DNA of 64,000 bases from SIG452 sp045540295. Lineage in GTDB: Bacteria > Bacillota > Clostridia > UMGS1840. The stretch covers positions 1-64,000 of the forward strand of contig JAZQGY010000011.1 in NCBI GenBank assembly GCA_045540295.1, written 5' to 3'. The stretch's first letter is position 1; each line of letters begins with the position of its first letter. A model generated the notes under the pieces. The model saw only the letters and a program-made list of their open reading frames with translations. It did no database searches and was not told the DNA's origin. This document shows positions 1-7,618 of the stretch, in pieces. The translations under genes and the position numbers were made by a program.

Positions 1-491
1 ATGACCAAAGAAGAAAGACATCTTTGGTATGACTTTTTGAAATCATTACCAATAACTGTCAACAGACAAAAGGTAATAGGCAATTATATTGTGGATTTCT
101 ATATTGCATCGTCTAAAATTGTTATAATAATAGTCGGTGAAACGCATATGCGTTTTTGTTTGCGATATGTCGCAAACCCTATGAAAACCACGGCTTTCAC
201 ATACCGACATTATTGCAATCATGCGTGGCTTTCAAGCTTTTTGCTTGAAAGTTGCGGAACACATTCCGCTTAAAACGGCAAAACGCCGTTTCCACAAGAA
301 TGATTATAGAGCTTGATGGTTCACAACACTACGAAGATAAAGGTATAGAAAGTGATGCAATAAGGGATAAGTTTTTAAATACTTTGGGTGTTAAAGTATT
401 AAGATATTCTAATTCAGACATCAACCAAAGATTTGAAAATGTTTGTGAAGATATACTAAGTTATATTGACACCTCATCAGTCACTCCGTGA
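1..491 (+). pseudogene. DUF559 (vsr-like endonuclease fold) gene broken by an insertion
   Basis: Two out-of-phase pieces together encode one DUF559-type protein. The first part (1-126) reads MTKEERHLWYDFLKSL and ends at SSKIVI; the second part resumes at about 306 with IELDGSQHYE and continues to about 470. The IVIELDGxxHxE signature of this restriction-endonuclease-like fold is exactly the point of interruption. A 182-bp insert separates the halves and shifts the frame by two. The 5' end may lie outside the window, because family members usually carry a few more residues before the EERHLW motif. The last codons (TSSVTP) run into a palindromic repeat. Family members are small putative nucleases often carried by mobile DNA. 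This copy should be inactive. Confidence 0.8.
127..308. mobile_element. 182-bp hairpin-rich MITE-like insertion
   Basis: This segment interrupts the DUF559 reading frame and is flanked by TTATA on both sides (122-126 and 304-308), a possible 5-bp target duplication. It is made almost wholly of consecutive short hairpins: GTTTGCGA/TCGCAAAC (about 158-177), CTTTCAAGC/GCTTGAAAG (about 229-251), GCGGAA/TTCCGC (about 254-269) and AAACGGC/GCCGTTT (about 273-291). The ends are imperfect inverted repeats: the left end reads TATAATAGTC then GGTGAAACG, and the right end in reverse complement reads TATAATCATTC then TTGTGGAAACG. It has no coding capacity, so it would need a transposase in trans. Whether other copies exist cannot be seen from this window. 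Confidence 0.6.
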
Positions 492-516
492 CAGCTTCCC
501 CTCAAGGGGAAGCCAG
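476..516. repeat. Palindromic intergenic repeat
   Basis: The sequence contains TCACTCCGTGA and GCTTCCCC TCAA GGGGAAGC (about 493-512), two adjacent perfect or near-perfect hairpins. I recall similar CTTCCCCTCAAGGGGAAG units as dispersed repeats in gut Clostridia, but no second copy is in this window. The last codons of the broken DUF559 gene lie within it, so the gene may have gained its stop from the repeat. Confidence 0.45.
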
Positions 517-614
517 CAAAAGATAACCCCTTGATGGGACGCCGGTAATAACTGCGTGGCTGACAGACCGATCACAAACGCGTTGATGTGTTGTCGGTAA
601 TATTAGTGCTGTGA

Positions 615-656
615 CAAAAAAATCCCCCCGTAAAGTACGGGGGGGGAGTTTTTTTA
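615..656 (-). terminator. Rho-independent terminator of the stalk-domain gene
   Basis: A stem of CCCCCCGTA/TACGGGGGG with a short loop is flanked by A- and T-runs on both sides. It lies immediately downstream of the minus-strand stop codon at 657 and could work in both directions. Confidence 0.85.
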
Positions 657-1700
657 TTAGCCTTCAATTACAATTTCAAAAGCTGCGCTCTGGGGAGGAA
701 TGCTCATGGTAGTTGCTTCGCTGTGAGTACCGGAAACTTTCATACCAGCTTCTAAATCGTTGATTTTATAGATTCTTCTGTTCATTACGTGATGAATGTT
801 GGTTTCATCGGATACGTTTAACTGGAGTTCGCCGTTTTCGGTTTCGATGAGAACGAAGTCTTCACCGACTTCTTTCACGGTGCCTGCAAAGGCAACGGTT
901 GCAATTTCAACGGGGAATACTTCTTCGTATAATTCCACGCTCATTACATTTTTTGCAACTGCCTGAGCGGGTAAGCTCATGGTAGCAGCGTTATCCAGGT
1001 ATTCAACCATAAATTCGGTACCATTTTTAATATCAGCCTGAGCGATGCCCTGGAAGATTGTTTCTTCCGCAAAGGTGATAATTACTTCACCTAAAATTTC
1101 GTCCATTACCAGTACGGAGCCTTCGTTGATGTCTTCTAAAGCAGTTACCACTCTGTAAGTGTTTTCTTCCTGTTTGGGATCGGTGATTTTAATTTCGCCG
1201 TTTCTGTCTACTTCGCAGCCAATACCCTGCAGAATGTTTTCCACAAAGCTAACGGGAACGTAGGTTCTGTTGTCAACCAGCTGAGGAGCGATGCCTAAGC
1301 TCATGGGAGCCATTTTAGAGAAGGTATATTCATCTTTGGTAGGGTACATGGTGATGAACTGTGCACCTTTTACTAAGGAAATCATAGTGGTTTTTGCATC
1401 GTAGCCAACTTCGTAGCCTAAAGATTCGCAGATAGCACGTAAGGGAAGCATTACATTTTCGCCGTCAACATAGGTGTCTGCATTCAGAACTTCACCGTTT
1501 ACTAAAATTTTGTAAACAGGTCTGGTCATACCGGGATTGAAAACGGGAGTTGTTTCTTCTTCGGTGGGAGCAGCGATGGTCATAATTTCACCTTGTACAT
1601 TGTCTGCACCGTCGTGTACGTATTCTGCGAATACTGCACCGGTGGTTAAGGTGGTTACAAGTAAGAGAGTCGCGATTAAGGTTTGGATAAGTTTTTTCAT
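657..1700 (-). CDS. Secreted protein with copper-amine-oxidase N-terminal (stalk) domain
   Basis: A 347-residue exported protein. The start at 1700 is preferred over longer frames because it has a good ribosome binding site (GGAGGAAAACC) and begins with a signal peptide, MKKLIQTLIATLLLVTT, ending near VFAE. Residues about 60-170 form a copper amine oxidase N-terminal-like domain (PF07833 type), recognisable by VNGEVLNADTYVDG, LPLRAICESLGYEV and NRTYVPVSFV. These domains occur in Firmicutes cell-surface proteins as stalk or interaction modules and do not imply amine oxidase activity. The C-terminal about 180 residues are beta-rich and not recognised. The gene is monocistronic, with a terminator directly downstream. 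Confidence 0.8.
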   Translation of the reverse strand: MKKLIQTLIATLLLVTTLTTGAVFAEYVHDGADNVQGEIMTIAAPTEEETTPVFNPGMTRPVYKILVNGEVLNADTYVDGENVMLPLRAICESLGYEVGYDAKTTMISLVKGAQFITMYPTKDEYTFSKMAPMSLGIAPQLVDNRTYVPVSFVENILQGIGCEVDRNGEIKITDPKQEENTYRVVTALEDINEGSVLVMDEILGEVIITFAEETIFQGIAQADIKNGTEFMVEYLDNAATMSLPAQAVAKNVMSVELYEEVFPVEIATVAFAGTVKEVGEDFVLIETENGELQLNVSDETNIHHVMNRRIYKINDLEAGMKVSGTHSEATTMSIPPQSAAFEIVIEG

Positions 1701-1844
1701 GGGTTTTCCTCCATATATATGATATTTTTTATGCTTGGTATGTACCGCTTTTTGCGGTTTTCGCTTTCTAAGACGGAGAGGATTGCAAAAAGTTCCCGAA
1801 TTTTTTAAAAAAATTTCAGAAAGCAAAGTTTTTTTGAAAAAAGA

Positions 1845-1873
1845 TTGAAAAATACAGAATCTTATATTATAAT
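1845..1873 (+). promoter_or_regulatory. Sigma-A promoter of the MATE transporter gene
   Basis: TTGAAA (1845-1850) and TATAAT (1868-1873) are separated by 17 bp. They lie about 30 bp ahead of the chosen start at 1902, which has its own AAGGAGAG ribosome binding site. Confidence 0.8.
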
Positions 1874-1901
1874 GTATGCTTGTGACAAGGAGAGACCTTT
1901 T

Positions 1902-3242
1902 ATGAAACAAGCAAACAAAATTCAGTTATCTGATCATTTTAGCTATCGAAGATTATTAAAATTCACCTTCCCCTCCGTTGTGATGATGGTTTTTACTTCA
2001 CTTTACGGCGTGGTGGACGGTATTTTTGTGTCTAATTTTGCAGGCAAAACACCCTTCGCAGCCATCAATCTAATCTGGCCGGTGGTGATGATTCTGGGGG
2101 CTCTCGGATTTATGTTCGGTACCGGTGGAAGTGCGTTGGTTGCCAAAATTTTAGGAGAGCAGGACAAAAAATACGCCAACCGGGTATTTTCTGCCATTGT
2201 GTATGCCTCTGCACTTTTGGGAATTGTGTTGAGTATTCTGGGACTTTTGTTCATTCGTCCGATAACTTTCTGGCTGGGTGCAAAAGGGCAACTGGCAGAA
2301 GATACAATACTGTACGGAAGCATTTTGTTTTCTGCCGTAGTAACTTTTATTTTACAAAATGAGTTTCAGTCTCTTTTAGTGGTAGCAGAAAAACCGAAGA
2401 TGGGACTCTGGGTCACCGTTGCTGCAGGTCTTACTAATATTGTGTTTGATTATTTGCTCATTGCTGTGTTTGGGCTAGGCCTGTTAGGTGCTGCTTTGGC
2501 AACTGCCTTCTCCCAGATTGTTGGGTGCCTGATTCCCCTTGGTTATTTTATTTGGAATAAAAAGGGTGTTCTGCGGTTGGGAAGACCCGGTTGGTATCCG
2601 AAAGAGTTGATGAAATCCTGTTCCAACGGGGCCTCAGAAATGCTTTCTAATATCTCCCTTTCTTTGGTAAATATTCTGTATAATTTTCAGTTTTTATCTT
2701 TGGCAGGGGAGGACGGACTTTCTGCGTATGGCGTGATTATGTATGTCAACTTTGTGTTTGTGTCTGCTTTTTTGGGGTATTCCATGGGCGTTGCACCGGT
2801 CATCAGCTATCATTACGGGGCGAAAAATACAGATGAACTGAAGAATTTATTCAAAAAAAGTATGGCGTTGCTTACACTTTGTTCGCTGACGATGTTTTTA
2901 TCGGCAGAGATTTCGAGCGTTCCGCTTTGTAAACTGTTTGTCGGATTTGATGAAAACCTCTTTCGGATGACTTGTCGTGGCTTTATGATTTATTCGTTCT
3001 CGTTTTTGCTGTCCGGCTTTAATATTTTTGCTTCTGCCTTTTTTACGGCACTGAACAACGGAGCTGTTTCAGCAGTACTGTCTTTTTTCAGAAGCCTTAT
3101 TTTTCCGGTGCTTTGTGTTTGGTTTATGCCTATGATTTTTGGTTTGGACGGTATTTTCGGCGCAGTAAATGGCGCAGAGCTTTTGGCACTTTTGTTAAGC
3201 ATTGCTTTCTTTGTGGGATGTCGGAAACGGTATCACTACTAA
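1902..3242 (+). CDS. MATE family efflux transporter
   Basis: A 446-residue polytopic membrane protein of the MATE/MatE family, which exports drugs or metabolites in exchange for Na+ or H+. The start at 1902 (MKQANKIQLSDHF) follows AAGGAGAG and lies downstream of a strong promoter; an in-frame upstream ATG would lie within the promoter. About 12 hydrophobic helices are visible, in two halves. The N-terminal FTFPSVVMMVFTSLYGVVDGIFVSNF and the FMFGTGGSALVAKILGEQ segment are typical of the MATE/NorM-DinF superfamily, subgroup of the multi-antimicrobial extrusion proteins common in Clostridia. The substrate cannot be inferred. It is transcribed divergently from the stalk-domain gene. Confidence 0.9.
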   Translation: MKQANKIQLSDHFSYRRLLKFTFPSVVMMVFTSLYGVVDGIFVSNFAGKTPFAAINLIWPVVMILGALGFMFGTGGSALVAKILGEQDKKYANRVFSAIVYASALLGIVLSILGLLFIRPITFWLGAKGQLAEDTILYGSILFSAVVTFILQNEFQSLLVVAEKPKMGLWVTVAAGLTNIVFDYLLIAVFGLGLLGAALATAFSQIVGCLIPLGYFIWNKKGVLRLGRPGWYPKELMKSCSNGASEMLSNISLSLVNILYNFQFLSLAGEDGLSAYGVIMYVNFVFVSAFLGYSMGVAPVISYHYGAKNTDELKNLFKKSMALLTLCSLTMFLSAEISSVPLCKLFVGFDENLFRMTCRGFMIYSFSFLLSGFNIFASAFFTALNNGAVSAVLSFFRSLIFPVLCVWFMPMIFGLDGIFGAVNGAELLALLLSIAFFVGCRKRYHY

Positions 3243-3359
3243 ACAATTTATCAAAATTAACTAAAAAAACAAATTCTTTGACTTTTTTTATAAATACAAA
3301 AATGTTGCGATAAGCTATACTAAAAGAAAGAAATAAGAAAAATCCGGGAGGTACTTAGT

Positions 3360-4265
3360 ATGAATCAGACAACTTTAGTGGTAATGGCAGCAGGTATGGG
3401 CAGCCGTTACGGCGGTTTAAAACAGATCGATCCTATCGGTCCCAATGGGGAAATTATTATTGACTATTCCGTGTATGATGCCATCAAAGCAGGTTTTTCC
3501 AAAGTAGTGTTTATCATCAAAAAAGAAAACGAACAGATTTTCAGAGAAGTAATCGGTGACAAACTGGAAAAAATAATTGATGTGGATTATGCATTCCAGG
3601 ATGTCAACGATATTCCCGGCGGTAATATTTACGGCAGAGAAAAACCCTGGGGTACCGGTCATGCGGTATTGGCTGCGAAGCCCTTTGTAAAAACTCCCTT
3701 TGCAGTTATCAATTCAGACGATTTTTACGGAAAAACCACCTACGAAGGATTGCATAACTTCTTAAAAAATGCTACCGATAAGGAACGTTATCAGTATGCT
3801 ATGATGGGATTTATTTTAGAAAACACTTTAACCGATAACGGTTCTGTTGCACGTGGTATCTGTGAAGTATCCGAAGACGGTATGTTAAAAGCAATTACCG
3901 AACGTACCAAAATTCAGAAATTTGATAATGTGACCAAGTTTGAAGAAGACGGCATTTGGACTCCCATCAAAGAAGGAAGCTTTGTATCCATGAATACCTG
4001 GGGCTTCACCTTAAGCATCTTTGATGAATTAGAAGCAAGACTTCCCAAATTCTTAGAAGACAGCAAAGACAATATCTTAAAAGCAGAATATTTCCTGCCT
4101 TCTGTTGTGGATGCGTTGATTCAGGAAGGAAAAGCAGATGTAAAAGTGCTGCCTTGCAATGAAAAATGGTATGGTGTAACCTATAAAGAAGATAAAGCAC
4201 CGGTAATGGAATCTATCCGTAACATGGTGGATGGAGGCATTTATCCTTTGAATCTTTGGAAATAA
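3360..4265 (+). CDS. Nucleotidyltransferase family protein (sugar-phosphate NTP transferase fold)
   Basis: A 301-residue protein of the NTP_transferase (GT-A) fold. The N-terminal VVMAAGMGSRYGGLKQ is the nucleotide-binding signature motif of glucose-1-phosphate thymidylyl/uridylyltransferases (G-x-G-[ST]-R...K). Central VINSDDFYG supplies the metal-binding Asp pair. Such enzymes couple NTP to a sugar phosphate to make a nucleotide sugar, but the sugar is not evident here and no capsule or LPS-type genes surround it. The ribosome binding site is GGGAGG, 9 bp ahead of ATG. It stands alone, ending in a clear terminator. Confidence 0.85.
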   Translation: MNQTTLVVMAAGMGSRYGGLKQIDPIGPNGEIIIDYSVYDAIKAGFSKVVFIIKKENEQIFREVIGDKLEKIIDVDYAFQDVNDIPGGNIYGREKPWGTGHAVLAAKPFVKTPFAVINSDDFYGKTTYEGLHNFLKNATDKERYQYAMMGFILENTLTDNGSVARGICEVSEDGMLKAITERTKIQKFDNVTKFEEDGIWTPIKEGSFVSMNTWGFTLSIFDELEARLPKFLEDSKDNILKAEYFLPSVVDALIQEGKADVKVLPCNEKWYGVTYKEDKAPVMESIRNMVDGGIYPLNLWK

Positions 4266-4273
4266 TTTTGGCA

Positions 4274-4302
4274 AGAGGAATCCCTGCGGATTCCTCTTTT
4301 TA
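4274..4302 (+). terminator. Terminator after the nucleotidyltransferase gene
   Basis: The stem AGAGGAATCC/GGATTCCTCT with a CTGC loop is followed by TTTTT. It lies 8 bp after the stop codon. Confidence 0.9.
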
Positions 4303-4378
4303 TGGGGAATTTGACCTGTTTTTATGAGATTATCATGGCTGTTTTTAAACGGCAAAGACGGTTTTTTTGAGTTTTTCC

Positions 4379-4407
4379 TTGACAAATTGTTACAAATGTG
4401 TTACAAT
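4379..4407 (+). promoter_or_regulatory. Sigma-A promoter of the SH3b-NlpC/P60 gene
   Basis: TTGACA (4379-4384) and TACAAT (4402-4407) are 17 bp apart, a near-consensus promoter. Transcription from it would give a leader of about 158 nt before the start at 4572. I see no known riboswitch consensus in that leader. Confidence 0.8.
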
Positions 4408-4571
4408 AGCTATGGTCGTGTGTTTGCGTACGGATATGAAACCTGTTTTGAGCAATTTAGTTTCTTACATAGAAACGATTTTGTTTGTGAGATTTTCTGT
4501 GAGTTTGGAAAATCCGTTTTCTGTTAGAAGGTTTGTGGTCCGTGCAGTAAAAGAAAGGAGGGAATGCTGGA

Positions 4572-5237
4572 TTGCGTAAAAGTTTCGTAACATTCGTAGG
4601 GGTCCTTGTACTGTTACTGATTTGTTCGATTCCTGTATTTGCAGAATCCCGTTTTGTTACTGCAAGCGTGTTAAACATCAGAAGTGCTCCCAGTACCGAA
4701 AGCCAGGTAATCGGTCAGGTTGTTTTGGGCGATGAACTCTGTCTTTTGGAAATAACCGATGCTAATTGGGCAAAGATTGCTATCGGTGAACGGGAAGGAT
4801 ATGTTGCAAGAGAGTATCTTACCGTTACCCGTGAAGCTGTTCGTTTAGGTTCCCGTAGCGGAAAAAGACCGGTTAGCGAACCTTCTGTAGTTGACTATGC
4901 GAAGCAGTTTATCGGTGTCCCCTATGTTTATGGCGGAAGCAGCCCGAGCGGTTTCGATTGCTCAGGATTTGTAAAGTATGTGTATAGCCATTTTGGCGTA
5001 GAATTATCAAGAACCAGTTATAGCCAGGTTTACGAAGGTACTTATGTACCAAGATCCGAACTTCAACCCGGAGACTTAGTATTCTTCGGTAGTGCGAGTA
5101 ATGTACATCACGTTGGTATCTATGTTTCCGACGGTAATTTCATTCATGCACCCAAGCCCGGCAAAACAGTTACCATCGAAACTCTCCGGAGCGGTTACTA
5201 TAATGATAGATATTATACCGCCAGAAGAGTGAGATAA
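4572..5237 (+). CDS. Secreted peptidoglycan hydrolase: SH3b + NlpC/P60
   Basis: A 221-residue exported cell-wall hydrolase. Translation probably begins at TTG 4572, 10 bp after AGGAGG; the nearby ATG is in another frame. A signal peptide (residues 1-24, ending PVFAE) is followed by a bacterial SH3 domain (about 26-85: VLNIRSAPSTESQVIG ... GYVAREYL) for wall binding. An NlpC/P60 domain (about 105-221) has catalytic Cys130 in FDCSGF, His180 in HHVGIY and the third polar residue His192 in FIHAP. The family cleaves peptide stems, usually D-Glu-gamma-meso-DAP bonds. The gene is monocistronic, between its own promoter and terminator. Confidence 0.92.
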   Translation: MRKSFVTFVGVLVLLLICSIPVFAESRFVTASVLNIRSAPSTESQVIGQVVLGDELCLLEITDANWAKIAIGEREGYVAREYLTVTREAVRLGSRSGKRPVSEPSVVDYAKQFIGVPYVYGGSSPSGFDCSGFVKYVYSHFGVELSRTSYSQVYEGTYVPRSELQPGDLVFFGSASNVHHVGIYVSDGNFIHAPKPGKTVTIETLRSGYYNDRYYTARRVR

Positions 5238-5265
5238 CAAACGACCGTAATACAACATGTATATG

Positions 5266-5302
5266 AAAAAATACTGTGGGAGCAATCCGACAGTATTTTT
5301 TC
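5266..5302 (+). terminator. Terminator after the NlpC/P60 gene
   Basis: AAAAATACTGT and ACAGTATTTTTT form the stem around a 12-nt loop and end in a T-run. The structure lies between the hydrolase stop at 5237 and mutY. Confidence 0.85.
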
Positions 5303-5329
5303 TTTCAATCATGCAAAGGAGGTGATGGT

Positions 5330-6382
5330 ATGAAAGAGCATCAGTATTTGTTTTCTAAGGAAGAATTGCTGTTAGCAGAGCATACTTTGCAAAAGCTTCT
5401 GATATGGTATCAAAATGCTCATCGGGATTTGCCGTGGAGAAAAACCCGTGACCCGTATTGTATCTGGATTTCTGAAATTATGCTCCAACAAACTCGTGTG
5501 GAAGCGGTGAAAGAGTACTACCGTCGCTTTCTGGAAGTATTGCCCACGGTATCCGTTTTGGCAGAAGCGGAGGAAGAACAGGTATTAAAGCTTTGGGAAG
5601 GATTAGGGTATTACAGTCGTGCCAGAAATCTAAAAAAGGCTGCTTGTCAGATTCTGGAAAAACACGATGGGGTTTTTCCTTCTGATTGGGATTCTGTCAG
5701 AAAACTTCCCGGTATCGGGGATTATACTGCAGGTGCGATTTTATCCATTGCCTTTGGACAGCCTGTTCCTGCTGTGGATGGGAATGTGCTTCGTGTCATG
5801 AGCCGCATTTTTCACGATGAATCTGATATTTTGGACTCAAAAACCAAAGCTCGTTACACCGAGCTTTTGCGGCAGGTGTATCCGACAGAATTCTGTTCCG
5901 AGGTAACTCAAAGCTTGATGGAACTGGGTGCAACAGTTTGCGTGCCAAACGGAGACCCCAAATGCGGGGAATGTCCCGTTTCGGAGATTTGTCGGGCAAG
6001 AGCAATGGGAGATGCAGAGACCTTACCTACAAAATCAAAAAAGGCTGACCGTAAAATTGAAAAAAAGACGGTTATTGTTTTGCAGTGCGGGGAAGAATTT
6101 GCCATTCGCAAACGTACACAAAAAGGTCTTTTGCACGGTATGTGGGAGCCGATGAATGTCAGTGGGCATCTTCTGAAAAAAGAGTTGAAAAAACAGTTTC
6201 CCGTTTCCGAAAATATTGAAACAATTGGGACCCATCGCCATATTTTTACTCATATTGAATGGGATATGGTGGGGTATTTGGTAGTGCTTTCTGAAAAAGA
6301 AGGCGATTACCGTTGGGTCACCCGTGAGGAATTAAAAACTGCCTATGCAGTTCCAAAAGCTTTTCAACCCTTTATAAAGTGA
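5330..6382 (+). CDS. mutY: A/G-specific adenine DNA glycosylase
   Basis: A 350-residue base-excision repair enzyme that removes adenine mispaired with 8-oxoguanine. The start at 5330 follows a near-perfect AAAGGAGGTGA. The HhH-GPD domain carries LQQTRV, catalytic Glu49 (WISEIML), the helix-hairpin-helix LPGIGDYTAGAI and catalytic Asp150 (VDGNVLRV). The 4Fe-4S cluster ligands are C204, C212, C215 and C221 in CVPNGDPKCGECPVSEIC. The C-terminal third is the NUDIX-like 8-oxoG recognition domain (GLLHGMWEP). Length is typical. It is a single gene with terminators on both sides. Confidence 0.96.
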   Translation: MKEHQYLFSKEELLLAEHTLQKLLIWYQNAHRDLPWRKTRDPYCIWISEIMLQQTRVEAVKEYYRRFLEVLPTVSVLAEAEEEQVLKLWEGLGYYSRARNLKKAACQILEKHDGVFPSDWDSVRKLPGIGDYTAGAILSIAFGQPVPAVDGNVLRVMSRIFHDESDILDSKTKARYTELLRQVYPTEFCSEVTQSLMELGATVCVPNGDPKCGECPVSEICRARAMGDAETLPTKSKKADRKIEKKTVIVLQCGEEFAIRKRTQKGLLHGMWEPMNVSGHLLKKELKKQFPVSENIETIGTHRHIFTHIEWDMVGYLVVLSEKEGDYRWVTREELKTAYAVPKAFQPFIK

Positions 6383-6389
6383 TTGTAAC

Positions 6390-6426
6390 AAGTGAGTTTT
6401 CAAATTTTGAAAACTCACTTTTTTAG
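6390..6426 (+). terminator. Terminator after mutY
   Basis: AAGTGAGTTTTC and GAAAACTCACTT form a 12-bp stem with a short loop and a TTTTTT tail, starting 8 bp after the stop codon. Confidence 0.9.
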
Positions 6427-6491
6427 TTGTATATCTTTTTTCAAAAATCCATATAATCAAATGAAGATTAAAAAAAGAAGGAAATGTCATT

Positions 6492-7580
6492 TTGAAAAAA
6501 CAGTTTAAAAGCTGGTGGGTTCAGCTGTCATTAGTGGGGGCTTTTCTCATTTTGTTTCATAAAATCATAAACGACGGAAACGCTATTTCTCTGTTTTTTG
6601 GGCAGGTTTTTAAATTGCTTCGTCCGTTTCTGATTGGCGGACTGCTTGCGGCATTGTTGTATAAGCCTTGTGCTTTTTTGGAAGAACGCCTGCAAAGACA
6701 TCCCGCCCGATGGCTTAGGAAACATGCCTTGGGATTGGGCGTTGGCGGAGTGTATGGTGTTGTGGCGGTCAGCGTTTGGCTTGCGTTGCAAGTGATTTGG
6801 CCTGCTGTGTTTTACAACCTGGAAACATTGGTGCGAAATCTTCCCGATTATTATGAACAGGCTCTTTGGTTTATTGAAGAACACGGAGTGCTGTCTTCTC
6901 TGGATTTACCGCAGAAAATAGCACCCATTCTGGAACAGCTATTCTCCAGAGAATCGGTTGGTCGCTACGTTTCCTATCTTTCTGATATGGCCAATTCAGT
7001 TTTTGCCGTGTTAACGGGAGTTGTGGTGTCGGTTTATATCCTTTTGGAACGAAAAATGCTGATATGTGTGGGAAAACGATTGGTATCTGTTCTGGTTAAG
7101 CGGTCAGACCGTTATACGGTATTTACTCATCTGAAAAGGCTTGGAAATCTGTTTTATTCCTATTTCACAGGATTGGGCTTGGATGCACTGTTTGTGGGAA
7201 CTCTGTCCGTCATTTTGTTTTCGCTGTTCGGGGTTCCTTACGCGTTATTATTCGGCGTGTTTTCCGGCATCTGCAACCTGATTCCGTTTTTTGGTCCGAT
7301 TGTTGCGGCAGGCGTCATTTTCTTGTTGAGCTTTTTGTCGCTGGGACTTGGAAAAGCTCTTTGGATTTTAGCGCTGCAAATTCTTTTGGGGCAAATTGAT
7401 GCCAATGTGATTCAACCGAAAATTATTGGACATTCCGTTGGAATCAGTCCGTTTTGGGTAATTTTCTCGGTGCTTGTGTTCGGGGAGCTTTGGGGCATTT
7501 TAGGAATGATTTTAGGAGTTCCTATTGTGGCAGTGGCAAGAGTATGGTTTTTTGAACTGGAGGAAGCAAGGTACCAATAA
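6492..7580 (+). CDS. AI-2E family transporter (YtvI/PerM-like membrane protein)
   Basis: A 362-residue polytopic protein of the AI-2E transporter superfamily (TqsA/PerM/YtvI), with about eight membrane helices arranged as a group of N-terminal helices, a soluble stretch (about 110-170) and a C-terminal membrane block. The conserved C-terminal motifs GICNLIPFFGPIVA and LGQIDANVIQPKIIG...GISPF are clear. Translation starts at TTG 6492, because the upstream ATG at 6484 stops after three codons; AGAAGGAAA serves as ribosome binding site. Members export autoinducer-2 or act as Na+/H+ antiporters; the substrate is not predictable here. Confidence 0.9.
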   Translation: MKKQFKSWWVQLSLVGAFLILFHKIINDGNAISLFFGQVFKLLRPFLIGGLLAALLYKPCAFLEERLQRHPARWLRKHALGLGVGGVYGVVAVSVWLALQVIWPAVFYNLETLVRNLPDYYEQALWFIEEHGVLSSLDLPQKIAPILEQLFSRESVGRYVSYLSDMANSVFAVLTGVVVSVYILLERKMLICVGKRLVSVLVKRSDRYTVFTHLKRLGNLFYSYFTGLGLDALFVGTLSVILFSLFGVPYALLFGVFSGICNLIPFFGPIVAAGVIFLLSFLSLGLGKALWILALQILLGQIDANVIQPKIIGHSVGISPFWVIFSVLVFGELWGILGMILGVPIVAVARVWFFELEEARYQ

Positions 7581-7613
7581 AAAACACAGGATGATTTCAT
7601 CCTGTGTTTTTAG
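7580..7613. terminator. Bidirectional terminator between convergent genes
   Basis: AAAAACACAGGATGA and ATCCTGTGTTTTT form a perfect stem with A- and T-runs on either side. It lies between the AI-2E gene (plus strand, stop 7580) and the methyltransferase gene (minus strand, stop 7619). Confidence 0.9.
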
Positions 7614-7618
7614 TTGTA

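Noticed and set aside
4408..4571. c-di-AMP (ydaO/yuaA) riboswitch
   Set aside because: The expected location before a wall hydrolase made this attractive, but none of the conserved ydaO motifs are visible.
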